A DNA stretch of 64,000 nucleotides from Brenneria roseae subsp. roseae. Lineage in GTDB: Bacteria; Pseudomonadota; Gammaproteobacteria; Enterobacterales; Enterobacteriaceae. How positions within the stretch are numbered: the first letter of the stretch is position 1; each line of letters begins with the position of its first letter. The translations under genes were made by a program, and so were the position numbers. The notes under the pieces were generated by a model. That model did not search any database and had not been told where the DNA came from. It saw only the letters and a program-made list of their open reading frames with translations. The stretch is from the NCBI RefSeq assembly GCF_003115845.1, contig NZ_KZ819025.1, positions 1 to 64,000 on the forward strand, given 5' to 3'. Of this stretch, positions 24,563 to 35,240 are shown piece by piece.

Positions 24563-25774
24563 ATGAAAAAGGTAGTTGGCAGCGTTTACATTGCAACAAC
24601 ATCAGATACTAAAGGGAAAGAACAGAATTATGTCCGCGATCTGATTGCGGCGACAGGTCTGAAAACGGTCACGGTAGACCTCTCGACAACATCACCGTCG
24701 GCTGCCTCTCCGGCGGATATTAACGCCTCAACGGTTGCCGCTTACCATCCACAAGGCGCAGAAGCGGTATTTTGCGGCGATAGAGGTCGGGCGATTCACG
24801 CAATGGCCGTTGCCTTTGAACGCTTTATTCTGTCACGTCACGATGTCGCCGGATTGATTGGGCTGGGCGGCTCGAGCGGTACGGCGCTGATTACGCCGGC
24901 GATGCAGATTTTGCCCATTGGTTTGCCAAAGCTGATGGTATCGACGATGGCATCTGGCGACATTTCCGGTTATATCGGCGCCAGTGATATCAGCATGATG
25001 TATTCCGTGACCGATGTTGCCGGCTTGAACCGCATTTCCCGCCAGGTGCTGGGTAATGCCGCGCACCAGATTGCCGGAGCCGTAAAATTTCATATTCAGG
25101 AAAGCCACGACGCTAAGCCGGCCATCGGTCTGACCATGTTTGGCGTCACTACTCCCTGTATTCAGGCGGCCAGTAAAGCGCTGGAAGAGGAATTTGACTG
25201 TCTGGTGTTCCATGCGACCGGTAGCGGCGGCAAGGCGATGGAGAAGCTGGTGGACAGCCATCTGCTGGCCGGAGTGCTCGATCTGACCACGACGGAAGTA
25301 TGCGACCTGTTGTTTGACGGCGTGCTGGCCTGTGGGCCGGAGCGTTTTGATGCCATTGCCAAAATGCAGGTGCCCTGTGTGGCGTCCTGCGGCGCACTGG
25401 ATATGGTGAATTTGGGTGCGCCGGCCAGCGTACCGGAGAAATACGCCAACCGTCTGTTTTATAACCATAACGCTCAGGTCACGCTGATGCGCACCACGGT
25501 GGCAGAGAATATCGCCATGGCGCAATGGATCGGGGAGAAACTCAATCGCTGTGAAGGCGAAGTGCGCTTCTTGATCCCGGAAGGCGGTTTTTCCGCTCTG
25601 GATGCGCCGGGTCAGGCTTTCTGGCATCCCGAAGCGCGTGATGCCTTTATAAATACGCTGGAACGTATTGTTCAGCAAACAGAAAAACGGCGGATCGTGC
25701 GTCTGCCATTCCATATTAACGATCCTTTATTCGCCAACGCCGCCGTTGAGGCGTTCCGCGCAATATTTAACTAA
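24563..25774 (+). CDS. Tm-1-like ATP-binding domain protein (UPF0261)
   Basis: 403 residues, full family length. The N-terminal half (about 1-180) corresponds to the Tm-1-like ATP-binding domain: [13 protein letters not shown] at the start, [17 protein letters not shown] around residue 95 and [18 protein letters not shown] around 130. The C-terminal half has [11 protein letters not shown] and [15 protein letters not shown]. Related to the N-terminal part of the tomato Tm-1 antiviral protein; the bacterial role is unknown but it is regularly encoded with the TIM-barrel PEP-hydrolase-like protein that follows. GAGAGGA precedes the start. Confidence 0.9.
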   Translation: MKKVVGSVYIATTSDTKGKEQNYVRDLIAATGLKTVTVDLSTTSPSAASPADINASTVAAYHPQGAEAVFCGDRGRAIHAMAVAFERFILSRHDVAGLIGLGGSSGTALITPAMQILPIGLPKLMVSTMASGDISGYIGASDISMMYSVTDVAGLNRISRQVLGNAAHQIAGAVKFHIQESHDAKPAIGLTMFGVTTPCIQAASKALEEEFDCLVFHATGSGGKAMEKLVDSHLLAGVLDLTTTEVCDLLFDGVLACGPERFDAIAKMQVPCVASCGALDMVNLGAPASVPEKYANRLFYNHNAQVTLMRTTVAENIAMAQWIGEKLNRCEGEVRFLIPEGGFSALDAPGQAFWHPEARDAFINTLERIVQQTEKRRIVRLPFHINDPLFANAAVEAFRAIFN

Positions 25775-25783
25775 AAGGGGAAC

Positions 25784-26625
25784 ATGATGTCTGCGATACG
25801 TCGTCAGCAGTTGTTAGCAAAATTCAGAGAGATGATTGCTCGCCGGGAACCTATTATTGGCGGTGGAGCGGGGACCGGGCTTTCCGCAAAGTGCGAGGAA
25901 GCGGGTGGGATTGATTTGATCGTGATTTACAATTCCGGTCGTTACCGCATGGCGGGACGCGGTTCGCTGGCCGGTCTGCTGGCTTACGGTAACACGGTAA
26001 CGCCAATGAAATCGTGGTGGATATGGCGAAAGAAGTGCTGCCGGTGGTGCGTCATACACCCGTTTTAGCGGGCGTGAATGGCACTGACCCGTTCTGCCAG
26101 TTCGATAAATTTCTGGATGATCTGAAGGCGTTGGGTTTTTCCGGCATGCAGAACTTTCCGACGGTCGGCCTGATTGATGGTAACTTCCGCGCCAATCTGG
26201 AAGAGACGGGGATGGGATATGGGCTGGAAGTCGAAATGATCCGCCTGGCGCATGAGAAGGACATGTTGACCACGCCTTATGTGTTCAGCGCCGCCGATGC
26301 GGTTGCGATGACGAAGGCGGGAGCGGACATTATTGTGCCGCATATGGGGTTAACCACCGGCGGTAATATCGGCGCGGAAACCGCGCTTACGCTGTCGGAT
26401 TGCGTCCCGCTGATTAACCAGTGGGCTGAAGCGGCCAAAGCCGTGCGTAAAGACGTGATAGTGCTGTGTCATGGCGGGCCGATTTCAACGCCTGAAGATG
26501 CGCAGTACATCATGGACAACTGCCCGCAGTGTGATGGGTTCTATGGCGCAAGCTCAATGGAACGGCTGCCGACAGAAGTGGCGTTAACAGCCACGACGCA
26601 ACAATTCAAAAATATTAAACGTTAA
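25784..26625 (+). pseudogene. Phosphoenolpyruvate hydrolase-like TIM-barrel protein, disrupted by an 8-bp duplication
   Basis: The first part (25784-25993) encodes the family N-terminus: [51 protein letters not shown]. The octamer ACGGTAAC is then present twice in tandem (25986-25993, 25994-26001), shifting the frame; the correct continuation [15 protein letters not shown] is read in another frame and runs intact to 26625 ([45 protein letters not shown]). Removing one octamer restores a single frame of about 277 codons. It is ten bases downstream of the Tm-1-like gene and normally its partner. Name follows the PEP-mutase-like TIM-barrel family; the reaction is not established. Confidence 0.85.
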
Positions 26626-26665
26626 GTTTCCGACACCACTTGGCGTCAACATCAGGTATTGAGTT

Positions 26666-26699
26666 AAGCCTCTGGAGATGTGACTCCAGAGGCTTTTTT
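26666..26699 (+). terminator. Strong Rho-independent terminator
   Basis: AAGCCTCTGGAG (26666-26677) / CTCCAGAGGCTT (26684-26695), loop ATGTGA, followed by TTTTTT. Ends the Tm-1-like operon and, in reverse, helps end mltC. Confidence 0.9.
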
Positions 26700-26706
26700 C
26701 GCAGCT

Positions 26707-27780
26707 TTAGCGGCGGTAATTTTTCTGCGCGGTATTCACCTTGTACAGATAGCGTCGGGATTCGGCTGACGGATGTTTGGTCGTCAGCGTATCGTATACC
26801 TCGCCCGGCGACATTTTGTTGATAACACTGACCGCCCGATTTCTGTCGCTGGAGAATACCCGCAGTACGCTGCCCGCGCCGCCGTTGTAGGCGGTGATCA
26901 CGGCGTAACGCCGCGAGGTTGGATTCTCGATGCCGACCAGATAGCTGTTTTTCAGAATCGACAGATAGGCGGTGCCTGCATCGATGTTATTTTCCGGATC
27001 GAACAGATAGCTGCGGCTTGGCTGACCCCATTTCCCTTTCATTTTGAAGACATCGCGGCCTGCGCTGTGCTGGACCACCTGCATCAAACCGAGTGCGTCA
27101 GAGCGGCTTACCGCATAAGGGTTGAAACTGGATTCTGTCTGCATGATGGCCAGAATCAACGACTCTTCAATGCCATAGCGATCGGCGGCTTTACGCACCA
27201 GCGGCAGATATTTGTGCGCACGTTTATCCAGATGGTTGGGGACCAGTTGAATGGTGACGGACCAGATAATATGCAGCCCGGAGTTCCGTTTCTGCAAACG
27301 GTTCTGGAGCAGATAATCAGCAAAACTGGCGGCTCGGCCTTCCCAGCGGATCGGCTGACCCGTGTTATCCAGCACCTGACCGTACAGCATCGGCTCCCGG
27401 CTGATCTGAATATCATTGGCGTCCGAGTAAAGATCGGTATTGGTGGCGTCGTCACCCATCAGCAGGGTGGTAATAATCGCCTGACGCAGGCTGACGACGG
27501 AATCGGTTGCCGAAATAGTTTCAATGGTGATGGTACCGGCATCGAAGTTAATGTGGCTACGCGTCTGGTATTGATCGGTATATTTTACGTAATCTTTCGG
27601 CCCGGCAATCAGGACTTCGTTCATGCCCCAGATATTCTCAATGTTATGGGCGAATTGCCCCATCAGAATATCAAAGGCGTTGGTATCCTTGATAAATGCT
27701 TCATTGTCAGCGCTACCTTTGTTTCCTGAGCAGGAAACCAGTAACGGTGCGATAACCAGCAGAGCTAAAATTTTCTTCAT
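26707..27780 (-). CDS. mltC: Membrane-bound lytic murein transglycosylase C
   Basis: 357 residues (E. coli 359). An outer-membrane lipoprotein cleaving the MurNAc-GlcNAc bond of peptidoglycan with formation of 1,6-anhydroMurNAc. Signal peptide [16 protein letters not shown] precedes the lipobox cysteine at residue 17. The SLT-type domain begins near residue 190 with the catalytic glutamate in [16 protein letters not shown], then ALGLMQVV and [16 protein letters not shown] chose ATG 27780 because it starts the lipoprotein signal; the open frame extends upstream. Follows yggX in the mutY-yggX-mltC group. Confidence 0.95.
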   Translation of the reverse strand: MKKILALLVIAPLLVSCSGNKGSADNEAFIKDTNAFDILMGQFAHNIENIWGMNEVLIAGPKDYVKYTDQYQTRSHINFDAGTITIETISATDSVVSLRQAIITTLLMGDDATNTDLYSDANDIQISREPMLYGQVLDNTGQPIRWEGRAASFADYLLQNRLQKRNSGLHIIWSVTIQLVPNHLDKRAHKYLPLVRKAADRYGIEESLILAIMQTESSFNPYAVSRSDALGLMQVVQHSAGRDVFKMKGKWGQPSRSYLFDPENNIDAGTAYLSILKNSYLVGIENPTSRRYAVITAYNGGAGSVLRVFSSDRNRAVSVINKMSPGEVYDTLTTKHPSAESRRYLYKVNTAQKNYRR

Positions 27781-27833
27781 ATAAAAAGCCGTGTCGGAAT
27801 AAAGACGTAACAGGGTCAGCGGACCCTGCGGTA

Positions 27834-28106
27834 TCAATGACTCGGAGGCGTATAGCCTTCGATATTCACGTCCTTACCTTCAAACAGGAATTTGATCATT
27901 TCCTGTTCCAGCAGCTTACGATCGGCGACATTCATCATGCTGAGTTTCTTTTCGTTAATCAGCATGGTTTGCTTGGTTTGCCATTGCGCCCAGGCCTCTT
28001 TGGAGATCTCGTTATAGATGCGTTTCCCCAGATCGCCCGGATATAGCTGAAAATCCTGCCCTTCGGCATCGCGTTGTAAAAAAGTGCAAAAAATCGTTCT
28101 GCTCAT
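27834..28106 (-). CDS. yggX: Fe(2+)-trafficking protein YggX
   Basis: 90 residues, the family length. Conserved N-terminus [27 protein letters not shown] with the single cysteine C7. It protects iron-sulfur clusters against oxidative damage and supports MutY function in Salmonella/E. coli. Its ATG overlaps the end of mutY (ATGA), so the two are co-translated. Confidence 0.96.
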   Translation of the reverse strand: MSRTIFCTFLQRDAEGQDFQLYPGDLGKRIYNEISKEAWAQWQTKQTMLINEKKLSMMNVADRKLLEQEMIKFLFEGKDVNIEGYTPPSH

Positions 28107-29209
28107 GCTTCTTCCTCATCAATTGCGCAGGAATGTAATTGTGCTGACTGCGGTTGGGTCAACTCCCGTAGCAGGCGTTCAACCGGGGTAGCCAATCCGA
28201 CCGAAGGCGGTTGCGCTAAGTTATACCAGAGACCTGCGCCTTCATCCATGCAGACCCCTTTGGGCGAGATATCCATTGTTGAGACGTCCAGCCAGAGTGG
28301 TACGACATCCAGATGGAAATGGCTGAATGTATGGCGGAATGCGACGAGCTGCCGCAACCCGTCAGCGTTCAGACCGCGTTGTTGCAGCCAGAGTTCCAAT
28401 TCACTGCGTTCGCTGAACTGCGGAAAGCAAAATAGTCCGCCCCATAGCCCGACGGCAGGGCGCTGTTGCAGCCATACTTTTGATCCCTGTTGCAGCAGCA
28501 GAAACCAGCCGGTTTTCTCCGGCAGCGTTTGTTTGGGCTTTTTGCCGGGATACTGCGCCCAGCTATGGTTGGCATAAGCGATACAGCCGGTATTGAGCGG
28601 ACACAGCTCGCATTTGGGGCGACTGCGAGTGCACACCATGGCGCCTAAATCCATCATGGCCTGATTGAACTGGCTGACGCCTTCGGCGGGTGTGACGTCT
28701 TCGCTTAACGTCCACAGCCGCTTTTCGACATCTTTTTTACCCGGCCAGCCGTCAACGGCGTAGCAGCGCGCCAGTACGCGTTTTACATTGCCGTCCAGAA
28801 TCGGGTAGTGCTGTCCCAGCGACAGCGACAGGATGGCGCCGGCGGTGGAGCGGCCCACGCCGGGTAAATCGGCCACTTCATCAAACGTGGCGGGGAACAC
28901 GCCGCCGTGTCGGGAAGCGACGATCTGCGCCGCTTTATGCAGGTTACGAGCGCGAGCGTAATAGCCCAGCCCGGTCCACAGGTGCAGCACTTCGTCCAGC
29001 GGCGCATTCGCCAGGGCGTTTACATCGGGGAAACGGGCCATAAAACGCTGAAAATAGGGAATGACTGTGGTGACCTGCGTTTGTTGCAACATCACTTCTG
29101 ACAGCCATACTTTGTAAGGCGTTTTCTCTAGCTGCCATGGCAGGGTTTTGCGGCCATAACGCTGATACCAGTTCAGCACCTGGTGCGCGAACTGTTGCGC
29201 TTGCATCAT
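28103..29209 (-). CDS. mutY: Adenine DNA glycosylase MutY
   Basis: 368 residues. Removes adenine mispaired with 8-oxoguanine or G. Helix-hairpin-helix motif [19 protein letters not shown] (about residues 113-131), catalytic glutamate in [10 protein letters not shown] (about 37) and catalytic aspartate in [10 protein letters not shown] (about 138). The 4Fe-4S ligands are [17 protein letters not shown]. The C-terminal NUDIX-like domain that recognises 8-oxoG follows from about 230. Divergent from trmB. Confidence 0.97.
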   Translation of the reverse strand: MMQAQQFAHQVLNWYQRYGRKTLPWQLEKTPYKVWLSEVMLQQTQVTTVIPYFQRFMARFPDVNALANAPLDEVLHLWTGLGYYARARNLHKAAQIVASRHGGVFPATFDEVADLPGVGRSTAGAILSLSLGQHYPILDGNVKRVLARCYAVDGWPGKKDVEKRLWTLSEDVTPAEGVSQFNQAMMDLGAMVCTRSRPKCELCPLNTGCIAYANHSWAQYPGKKPKQTLPEKTGWFLLLQQGSKVWLQQRPAVGLWGGLFCFPQFSERSELELWLQQRGLNADGLRQLVAFRHTFSHFHLDVVPLWLDVSTMDISPKGVCMDEGAGLWYNLAQPPSVGLATPVERLLRELTQPQSAQLHSCAIDEEEA

Positions 29210-29373
29210 AAAATGGAATCACTATCCGGCAGGTAAAAGTCTGACAGCGATTCCAGCACAGAGTCATTGTGCTGTAAACCGGAACTTTCCGAGGCAGTAG
29301 ACTTGCTAAACCACGGTATCCTTGCATAATGCGCGTTTCCTTAATGAAATCGGACAGACAGTAAGCACTTTTT

Positions 29374-30093
29374 ATGATTAACAACGTCATCTCACCGGAA
29401 TTTGATGAAAACGGACGCCCACTGCGTCGCATACGCAGTTTTGTTCGTCGTCAGGGACGTCTGACCAACGGGCAGCAGCTGGCGCTGGATAACTATTGGC
29501 CGGTGATGGGCGTGGAATATCAGACGGAGCCGCTGGTATTCGCCTCGCTGTTTGGCCGTGAAGCGCCGGTGGTGCTGGAAATTGGTTTTGGCATGGGCGC
29601 GTCGTTGGTGACCATGGCGACGCAACATCCGGAGCAGAATTTTCTGGGCATTGAAGTGCATCTGCCGGGCGTGGGCGCCTGCCTCTCTTCCGCGCATGAT
29701 GCCGATGTCGGCAACCTGCGCGTTATGTGTCATGACGCGGTGGAAGTGCTGGAAAACATGATCCCCGATGGTTCGCTGTCGATGGTACAGCTTTTCTTCC
29801 CCGATCCGTGGCATAAAGCCCGGCACAACAAACGCCGTATTGTGCAGGCGCCTTTTGTGGAATTGGTACAGCGCAAGCTGAGGATCGGCGGCGTTTTTCA
29901 TATGGCGACAGACTGGGAACCTTATGCGCAACATATGCTCGAAGTGGTGAGCGCTGTCGCAGGCTATCGCAACCTTTCTGATAATAATGACTATGTTGAG
30001 CGGCCGGCATCACGTCCGCTGACGAAATTTGAAGCTCGCGGCCAGCGTTTAGGGCATGGTGTTTGGGATCTGATGTTTGAGAGGATGATATAA
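29374..30093 (+). CDS. trmB: tRNA (guanine-N7-)-methyltransferase TrmB
   Basis: 239 residues. Methylates G46 of tRNAs using S-adenosylmethionine. SAM-binding motif [13 protein letters not shown] (about 65-77), the hallmark [18 protein letters not shown] (about 143-160) and a C-terminal [17 protein letters not shown]. One base separates its stop from the yggL start region, indicating an operon. Confidence 0.97.
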   Translation: MINNVISPEFDENGRPLRRIRSFVRRQGRLTNGQQLALDNYWPVMGVEYQTEPLVFASLFGREAPVVLEIGFGMGASLVTMATQHPEQNFLGIEVHLPGVGACLSSAHDADVGNLRVMCHDAVEVLENMIPDGSLSMVQLFFPDPWHKARHNKRRIVQAPFVELVQRKLRIGGVFHMATDWEPYAQHMLEVVSAVAGYRNLSDNNDYVERPASRPLTKFEARGQRLGHGVWDLMFERMI

Positions 30094-30094
30094 A

Positions 30095-30439
30095 ATGGCA
30101 CAAGCTCGTAGCCGTCGTTTACGTAAAAAACTACACATTGATGAGTTTCAGGAATTAGGTTTTTCAGTCAGTTGGCGTTTCCCGGAAGGGACCAGCGTCG
30201 AAGATATCGATCGGATAGTGGACAAGTTTGTCGATGACGTAATTGAACCGAACGGTCTGGCGTTTGAAGGCAGCGGCTATCTGCAATGGGAAGGATTGAT
30301 CTGCTTGCAGAAAATTGGTCATTGCACCGATGAACACCGCCAGTTGGTCAGCCGCTGGCTGGAAGAGCAGAAACTGACGGATGTTAAAGTCAGCGATGTG
30401 TTCGACATCTGGTGGGATCTGCCGGAAAACCTGCTGTAG
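30095..30439 (+). CDS. yggL: YggL-family protein (DUF469)
   Basis: 114 residues. Start MAQARSRRLRKKLHIDEFQELGF and later LQWEGLICLQKIGHCTDEHR are characteristic. The E. coli homologue associates with the ribosome/50S assembly by reports I recall; otherwise poorly characterised. Immediately downstream of trmB. Confidence 0.93.
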   Translation: MAQARSRRLRKKLHIDEFQELGFSVSWRFPEGTSVEDIDRIVDKFVDDVIEPNGLAFEGSGYLQWEGLICLQKIGHCTDEHRQLVSRWLEEQKLTDVKVSDVFDIWWDLPENLL

Positions 30440-30639
30440 CCGCAGTTGAGTAACAGGCTGAACCTGATTTCAGGGACGCGGATAAAGGGATGGGATTAGC
30501 GAGTCGGCTGTTCCATCCCGTTATTCCGTGCTTTCACTGAGGGAAATTGGCGTATTAGCCTCGTCTTCAGCTGCCTTCTTATTCAGCAGAGGGCGTGCGT
30601 CATATCCCGCAGTTGCCGTTGTTTTCTTCAGGAGAAAAT

Positions 30640-31353
30640 ATGTTGCGTAAAATGACTCTCGGTTTGCTGCTGTTACTGTCCTGGCAGGCTCAGGCGGAGT
30701 ACCAGTGTAGCGTTAACCCGCAGGATGATATCATCATCAGCCCTCAGCATGTGCAGGTTGTCGGCGCCAGTGGGAATTTACAGATTTCACCGCAGGGAGA
30801 CATTATACGTAACGGAACGCCGTTGACGCTGGACGCCACGCAGCGCCAGCAGTCGCAAGCCTATCAGGCCGATCTGCGCCAGCAAATTCCATGGATCGAT
30901 CAGGGTGCTCAGCAGCATCTGGAAAAAGCGCGCGTCGCGCTGGATAAAATCATTGTGCAGGAGCTGGGCAGCGACAGTAATGTGCGTAACCGGCTGACTA
31001 CGCTGGATAAGCAGCTCAAGCAGCAGATGAATCGCATTATTGAACACCGTAGCGATGGATTGACCTTCCACCATCAGGCGATCAAACAGGTTGAGCAGGA
31101 TGGCAAGCAACTTGTACAGCAGAGCATGGGCGGTGTTTTGCAGGATAGTCTGAATGAGATGGGGGTTAAGCAGATGTCCAACGGCGGTAACCCGTTGCAG
31201 GCGATGATGGGGAATCTCGGCGGTTTACAGAAAGCGATTCAGACCGAGTGGAATAATCAGGAAATGGAATTTCAGAGCTTTGGCCGCGATGTGTGTAACC
31301 GCGTCATATCGTTGGAGAATCAGCGCAAGAACTTGTTGCAGACGTTAAAATAG
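30640..31353 (+). CDS. yggN: YggN-like periplasmic protein (DUF2884)
   Basis: 237 residues from ATG 30640 (AGGAG 6 bp upstream). Signal peptide MLRKMTLGLLLLLSWQAQA with cleavage before EYQCSV. The mature protein is polar and helix-rich with many glutamines. Function unknown; the order trmB-yggL-yggN is as in E. coli. Confidence 0.9.
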   Translation: MLRKMTLGLLLLLSWQAQAEYQCSVNPQDDIIISPQHVQVVGASGNLQISPQGDIIRNGTPLTLDATQRQQSQAYQADLRQQIPWIDQGAQQHLEKARVALDKIIVQELGSDSNVRNRLTTLDKQLKQQMNRIIEHRSDGLTFHHQAIKQVEQDGKQLVQQSMGGVLQDSLNEMGVKQMSNGGNPLQAMMGNLGGLQKAIQTEWNNQEMEFQSFGRDVCNRVISLENQRKNLLQTLK

Positions 31354-31371
31354 TCTCTACCCGTCATGACT

Positions 31372-31400
31372 GCGGAGGCAGGCGATGCGCCTGCCTCCGC
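31372..31400. terminator. 13-bp hairpin between yggN and tas
   Basis: GCGGAGGCAGGCG (31372-31384) / CGCCTGCCTCCGC (31388-31400) with a 3-nt loop, between convergent genes. Confidence 0.65.
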
Positions 31401-31489
31401 GTCGCTATCAAATACCGAACCCCGGTTACTTGCCCCGTCCATGAGGCTTGTTCTTTAATGCGCAGTGGCGATGTCGCAATATAGAGAAA

Positions 31490-32530
31490 TCAAGGCGCCG
31501 GGAAGGTAAAACGGCGGTGTATCGCTTCCAATTCGTTGAGAATCTCGCTATCCAACGTCAGTTTCTGACTCGCCAGATTGATCCTGAGCTGCTCCACCGA
31601 GGTTGCTCCCAACAAGGTCGTTGCCACAAACGGCTGCTGACGGACGAAAGCCAGCGCCATTTGCGCCGGATCCAGGCCGTGCTTCTGCGCCAGCGCGACG
31701 TACTCGGCGGTAGCCTGCTGAGCGTGGGGCGACGTGTAGCGGGTAAAGCGGCTGAACAGCGTATTACGGGCACCTGCCGGTTTTGCGCCATTAAGGTATT
31801 TTCCCGTCAGCGTACCAAAAGCCAACGAAGAATATGCCAACAACTCTACGCCTTCATGCTGACTGATTTCCGCCAGCCCGACTTCAACGCTGCGGTTGAG
31901 CAGGCTGTACGGATTTTGAATCGACACAATGCGCGGCAGGTCATGTTTCTCGGCCAGATGCAGATAGCGCATCACGCCCCAGGGCGTTTCGTTGGACACG
32001 CCGATATAACGAATCTTACCGGCCCTGACTTGCTCATTCAGGGCTTCCAGCGTCTCCAGCAGGGTAACGGCCGGTTTATCCTCAGTATACTGATACCCCA
32101 GTTTGCCAAAACAGTTGGTTTGGCGTTGCGGCCAGTGCAACTGATACAAATCAACATAATCGGTGTTCAGGCGCTTAAGGCTTGCGTCCAATGCGTCACG
32201 AATGTTTTTACGATCCAGCGCCTGCTGTGGGCGAATGGCGCTATCATTGCCGCGCACGGGACCGGCGACCTTGCTTGCCAGAATGAGCTTCTCACGCCCA
32301 CCGCGGGATTTCAGCCACGAACCAATATAGCTTTCGGTCAGCCCCTGGGTTTCTGGCCGTGGCGGAACCGGGTACATCTCTGCTGTGTCAATCAGGTTAA
32401 CACCAGCGGCAATGGCGTGATCCAACTGTGCATGCGCTTCAGCTTCACTGTTCTGTTCGCCAAAGGTCATCGTGCCAAGGCCCAGCACACTTACTTCTAA
32501 AGAACTATGGGGAATACGGTGATATTGCAT
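31490..32530 (-). CDS. tas: Tas-family NADP(H)-dependent aldo-keto reductase
   Basis: 346 residues from ATG 32530, identical in length to E. coli Tas; the open frame extends further upstream without need. TIM-barrel aldo-keto reductase with IDTAEMYPVPPRPETQG (catalytic Asp/Tyr), LASKVAG (Lys) and LYQLHWPQR (His). The NADP end is NLASQKLTLD. E. coli tas was found as a multicopy suppressor of tyrosine auxotrophy; the physiological substrate is unknown. Confidence 0.93.
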   Translation of the reverse strand: MQYHRIPHSSLEVSVLGLGTMTFGEQNSEAEAHAQLDHAIAAGVNLIDTAEMYPVPPRPETQGLTESYIGSWLKSRGGREKLILASKVAGPVRGNDSAIRPQQALDRKNIRDALDASLKRLNTDYVDLYQLHWPQRQTNCFGKLGYQYTEDKPAVTLLETLEALNEQVRAGKIRYIGVSNETPWGVMRYLHLAEKHDLPRIVSIQNPYSLLNRSVEVGLAEISQHEGVELLAYSSLAFGTLTGKYLNGAKPAGARNTLFSRFTRYTSPHAQQATAEYVALAQKHGLDPAQMALAFVRQQPFVATTLLGATSVEQLRINLASQKLTLDSEILNELEAIHRRFTFPAP

Positions 32531-32798
32531 TGCCTGCTTCCTTGTATGTCTGAAAATAGCAGATGTATCGCTATACCCGTCATCTTTCCAATTGCGGAGA
32601 CGATGGTTTTCTCTCCGGCTGGTGACTATGCCATTTCGGCGTTGGGAGGGGAGAGGGGTTGCCGTTTTCCTGCAACGTGAAATCTTTTGGGATGACACAC
32701 CTGAATTTGACTATAACGAAGCCGCGCGATGTGGGGAAGCCTCTTTACTCTCTGACGGGGTGGTATTGGTGTCGGGCAGGGAGAAAAATATCGACCAG

Positions 32799-33017
32799 TC
32801 AGCGTTCGATAATCTGAGAAATGTTATCGCTGTTAATCTGTTTTTCGTTTCCATGTTCATCAATGTAACTGAGCATTCCCGTCTCTTTATCCAGAACCGG
32901 CTTATTTTGTGTCAGCAGCATCTGGCCCTCTTTCGTTGCCATGACATACCGGCTGGAGCAGCCGCAAAGAGTGAATAATATCACCAGCGCCACTGCCATT
33001 TTTACCCGTACTTTCAT
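32799..33017 (-). CDS. ygdR: YgdI/YgdR-family small lipoprotein
   Basis: 72 residues from ATG 33017. Lipoprotein signal [20 protein letters not shown] with lipobox LCGC at residues 17-20, then the YgdI/YgdR domain [21 protein letters not shown]. Probably anchored in the outer membrane; function unknown. A GTG 21 bp upstream is an alternative start. Confidence 0.9.
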   Translation of the reverse strand: MKVRVKMAVALVILFTLCGCSSRYVMATKEGQMLLTQNKPVLDKETGMLSYIDEHGNEKQINSDNISQIIER

Positions 33018-33304
33018 CGTTATCTTTACCTGTTTCACCTGCCTTTCGACAGCAAAAAAATTGAAGGTTCTTGAACAAGTCTAACAAATAGTCCGTGGGG
33101 ATTAAGTAGGAATAATGGAAAAAACTAATGAGAAAACGGTTAATTTTGGTTAAAACGAACGACGGAATATGTCAGAACGAAGATGGAAAGAACAAGATGC
33201 AGAAATAACGCGGTGCGAGGCGTTGTAAAGCGTGCCTCATCACCGCATTTTCTTCATTATGCCCTGTCGCGCCCGGTTTGAAGGAGGAAACACGCTGCGG
33301 GCGA

Positions 33305-34021
33305 TTAGTCGGCCTCTTTGGCTTTTTTGCCGCGCAACAGGTTCAGGGCTTCGACAGACATTGAGAAGAACATCGCAAAGTAAATATAGCCTTTCGGTAC
33401 ATGAATATCGAAACTTTCCAGAATCAGCGTGAAGCCGACCAGGATCAGGAATGACAGCGCCAGCATTTTGACGGACGGATGACGTTCGACGAACTCTCCG
33501 ATGGTGCGGGCGGAAAACATCATCACGCCAACCGCGATAACCACGGCGGCCATCATAATAAACAGGTGATCGGAAAGCCCTACCGCCGTGATCACGGAAT
33601 CCAGGCTGAAAATAATATCCAGCAGCATGATTTGCACGATCGCGCCGAAGAAAGAGTGCACCTGTGACGCATGTTCTTCTGAGCTCCCTTCCACGGTTTC
33701 ATGGATTTCTTTGCTCGATTTCCAGATCAGGAACAGGCCGCCGAAAAACAGGATCAGATCACGGGTAGAAATATCATTACCCAGCACGGTAAATAAAGGA
33801 TTGGTCAGGCGGATCACCCAGGCAATCGAAGCCAATAGTCCCAGACGCATGAGCATGGCGCCCATGAGACCGATACGGCGGGCCTTATTTTGCTGAGCTT
33901 TAGGAAGTTTGGAGACAACCAACGACAGGAAAATAATGTTGTCGATGCCAAGAACGATTTCCAGAATAGTTAGCGTTCCCAGCGCCAACCAGGCATTCGG
34001 ATCAACAATCCAATCAAACAT
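33305..34021 (-). CDS. TerC-family integral membrane protein (YgdQ-like)
   Basis: 238 residues with about seven transmembrane segments. TerC-type acidic motifs lie within membrane helices: EIVLGIDNIIFLSL (about residues 20-33) and DIIFSLDSVITAV (about 135-147). Members such as Alx and MeeF-type proteins handle manganese export; the specific role of YgdQ is not known. Genomic position (tas-ygdR-ygdQ-mutH) matches E. coli. Confidence 0.92.
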   Translation of the reverse strand: MFDWIVDPNAWLALGTLTILEIVLGIDNIIFLSLVVSKLPKAQQNKARRIGLMGAMLMRLGLLASIAWVIRLTNPLFTVLGNDISTRDLILFFGGLFLIWKSSKEIHETVEGSSEEHASQVHSFFGAIVQIMLLDIIFSLDSVITAVGLSDHLFIMMAAVVIAVGVMMFSARTIGEFVERHPSVKMLALSFLILVGFTLILESFDIHVPKGYIYFAMFFSMSVEALNLLRGKKAKEAD

Positions 34022-34229
34022 TGTATCAATACACCTTAAACGAAACGTAAACGATATTATACGCCGCTACATGAGTAAACGGGCAAGTGAAAGTGTGGTT
34101 GGCGGTACTCTTCATCTTTTTTCGGGCATACAGAGGTGCGGGTTTCCCGGTTTATTTCCCCATAAACGCAGGAGCGTTTTTCAACGTCACGTAGTGACGG
34201 CCCACAGGGTGACGGGCAAGGACAGCCCG

Positions 34230-34913
34230 TCATAAAAAATGGCGCGCCAGCAGCGGCGTGGTAAACGTTTTCTTCAGATAGAAGCCACGGGGCAGCGTCA
34301 TGATGGGTTGCCCGAATTCACCGATTGCTTCCGTCAGGACGCGACTGTTGGCGGCTTTGGGACGCAACTGTAGCACTTCCCCATGACGCGCCGTGATGCT
34401 TTCAACTTTTCCGAGCACAATCAAGTCCATTAATTCTTCCCAGTCGCGGCGCAGTTGTTCTTCCTCTTCTTCGCTTGGGCTCCAGATGAGCGGCGTACCA
34501 ATTCGTCGTTCACCTAACGGAATCGGCCGTGAGCCTTCAACCGGAATCCACAGCACGCGCGCCAGCTTGTGCCGAACGTGGCTGCTCTTCCAGGTGACGC
34601 CGCTATTGCCGGTCAGCGGCGCGACGCAGACAAATGTGGTTTCCAGCGGTCGGCCCTGTTCATCAACAGGAATGGTTTTCAGTTCAATACCGATATCGGG
34701 AAAATCCTGCTCGGGTTTACTGCCCGCGGTGGCGCCCAGAAAACGTTCCAGCAGAATGCCAATCCAGCCTTTATCACGTTTCAGGGTTTCCGGCAGCGGC
34801 AGTCGGGCAATGCCGGCCAGCTCAGCCAGATTGTAGCCCGCAAGCGATTGGGCTCGCTGTAGTAATTCCTGTTCATTATGTGGTGGCGCAGTAAGAACCG
34901 ACGGTGAATTCAT
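34230..34913 (-). CDS. mutH: DNA mismatch repair endonuclease MutH
   Basis: 227 residues from ATG 34913 (E. coli 229). Nicks the unmethylated strand at hemimethylated GATC sites when activated by MutS-MutL. Catalytic residues are visible as Asp70, Glu77 and Lys79 in [12 protein letters not shown]. The C-terminal DNA-reading region includes [15 protein letters not shown]. Divergent from rppH across a long intergenic region with DnaA boxes. Confidence 0.97.
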   Translation of the reverse strand: MNSPSVLTAPPHNEQELLQRAQSLAGYNLAELAGIARLPLPETLKRDKGWIGILLERFLGATAGSKPEQDFPDIGIELKTIPVDEQGRPLETTFVCVAPLTGNSGVTWKSSHVRHKLARVLWIPVEGSRPIPLGERRIGTPLIWSPSEEEEEQLRRDWEELMDLIVLGKVESITARHGEVLQLRPKAANSRVLTEAIGEFGQPIMTLPRGFYLKKTFTTPLLARHFL

Positions 34914-35108
34914 GGCATGTCTAACCTGATATTTTCCGCTCAAAAAAAACACAGCGGGTGAAAAACATTAATGCACCGTCTGAGAGACGGCTGAGGAATT
35001 CAATAATAGCATGATTCGTAGCGCTTTTTTTTAGTGTGAAAACGAGAGGGGGATCCGGTTTTTCAAACTGTGCACTTGTAGAAACCAACAATGAACAGGA
35101 TCTTACAC

Positions 35109-35139
35109 CAGGTTATCCACAGATTTCTTGGATAACCTG
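35109..35139. promoter_or_regulatory. DnaA box inside a 10-bp inverted repeat
   Basis: TTATCCACA (35113-35121) is a perfect consensus DnaA box. It is embedded in CAGGTTATCC (35109-35118) / GGATAACCTG (35130-35139). A high-affinity DnaA site near mutH has been reported for E. coli, as I recall. Confidence 0.65.
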
Positions 35140-35231
35140 CATAAAGATGGATTACTGGTTTGATTTACAGCCTTGACGTCGGCGCTTTTTGCTGTTTTTG
35201 CTTATTTATTGTCTGATGTCGCCATTGCATC

Positions 35232-35240
35232 TGTGGATAA
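35232..35240 (-). promoter_or_regulatory. Second perfect DnaA box
   Basis: TGTGGATAA is the complement of TTATCCACA, 119 bp from the first and in opposite orientation. Degenerate relatives lie near 35430 (GTCCACA) and 35496 (TGTGGGTTA). Confidence 0.6.

Noticed and set aside
24833..25714. 293-codon minus-strand ORF
   Set aside because: Shadow of the Tm-1-like gene; histidine/glutamine/arginine-rich composition typical of antisense frames.
26773..27729. 318-codon plus-strand ORF
   Set aside because: Antisense shadow of mltC.
31448..32500. 350-codon plus-strand ORF
   Set aside because: Antisense shadow of tas.
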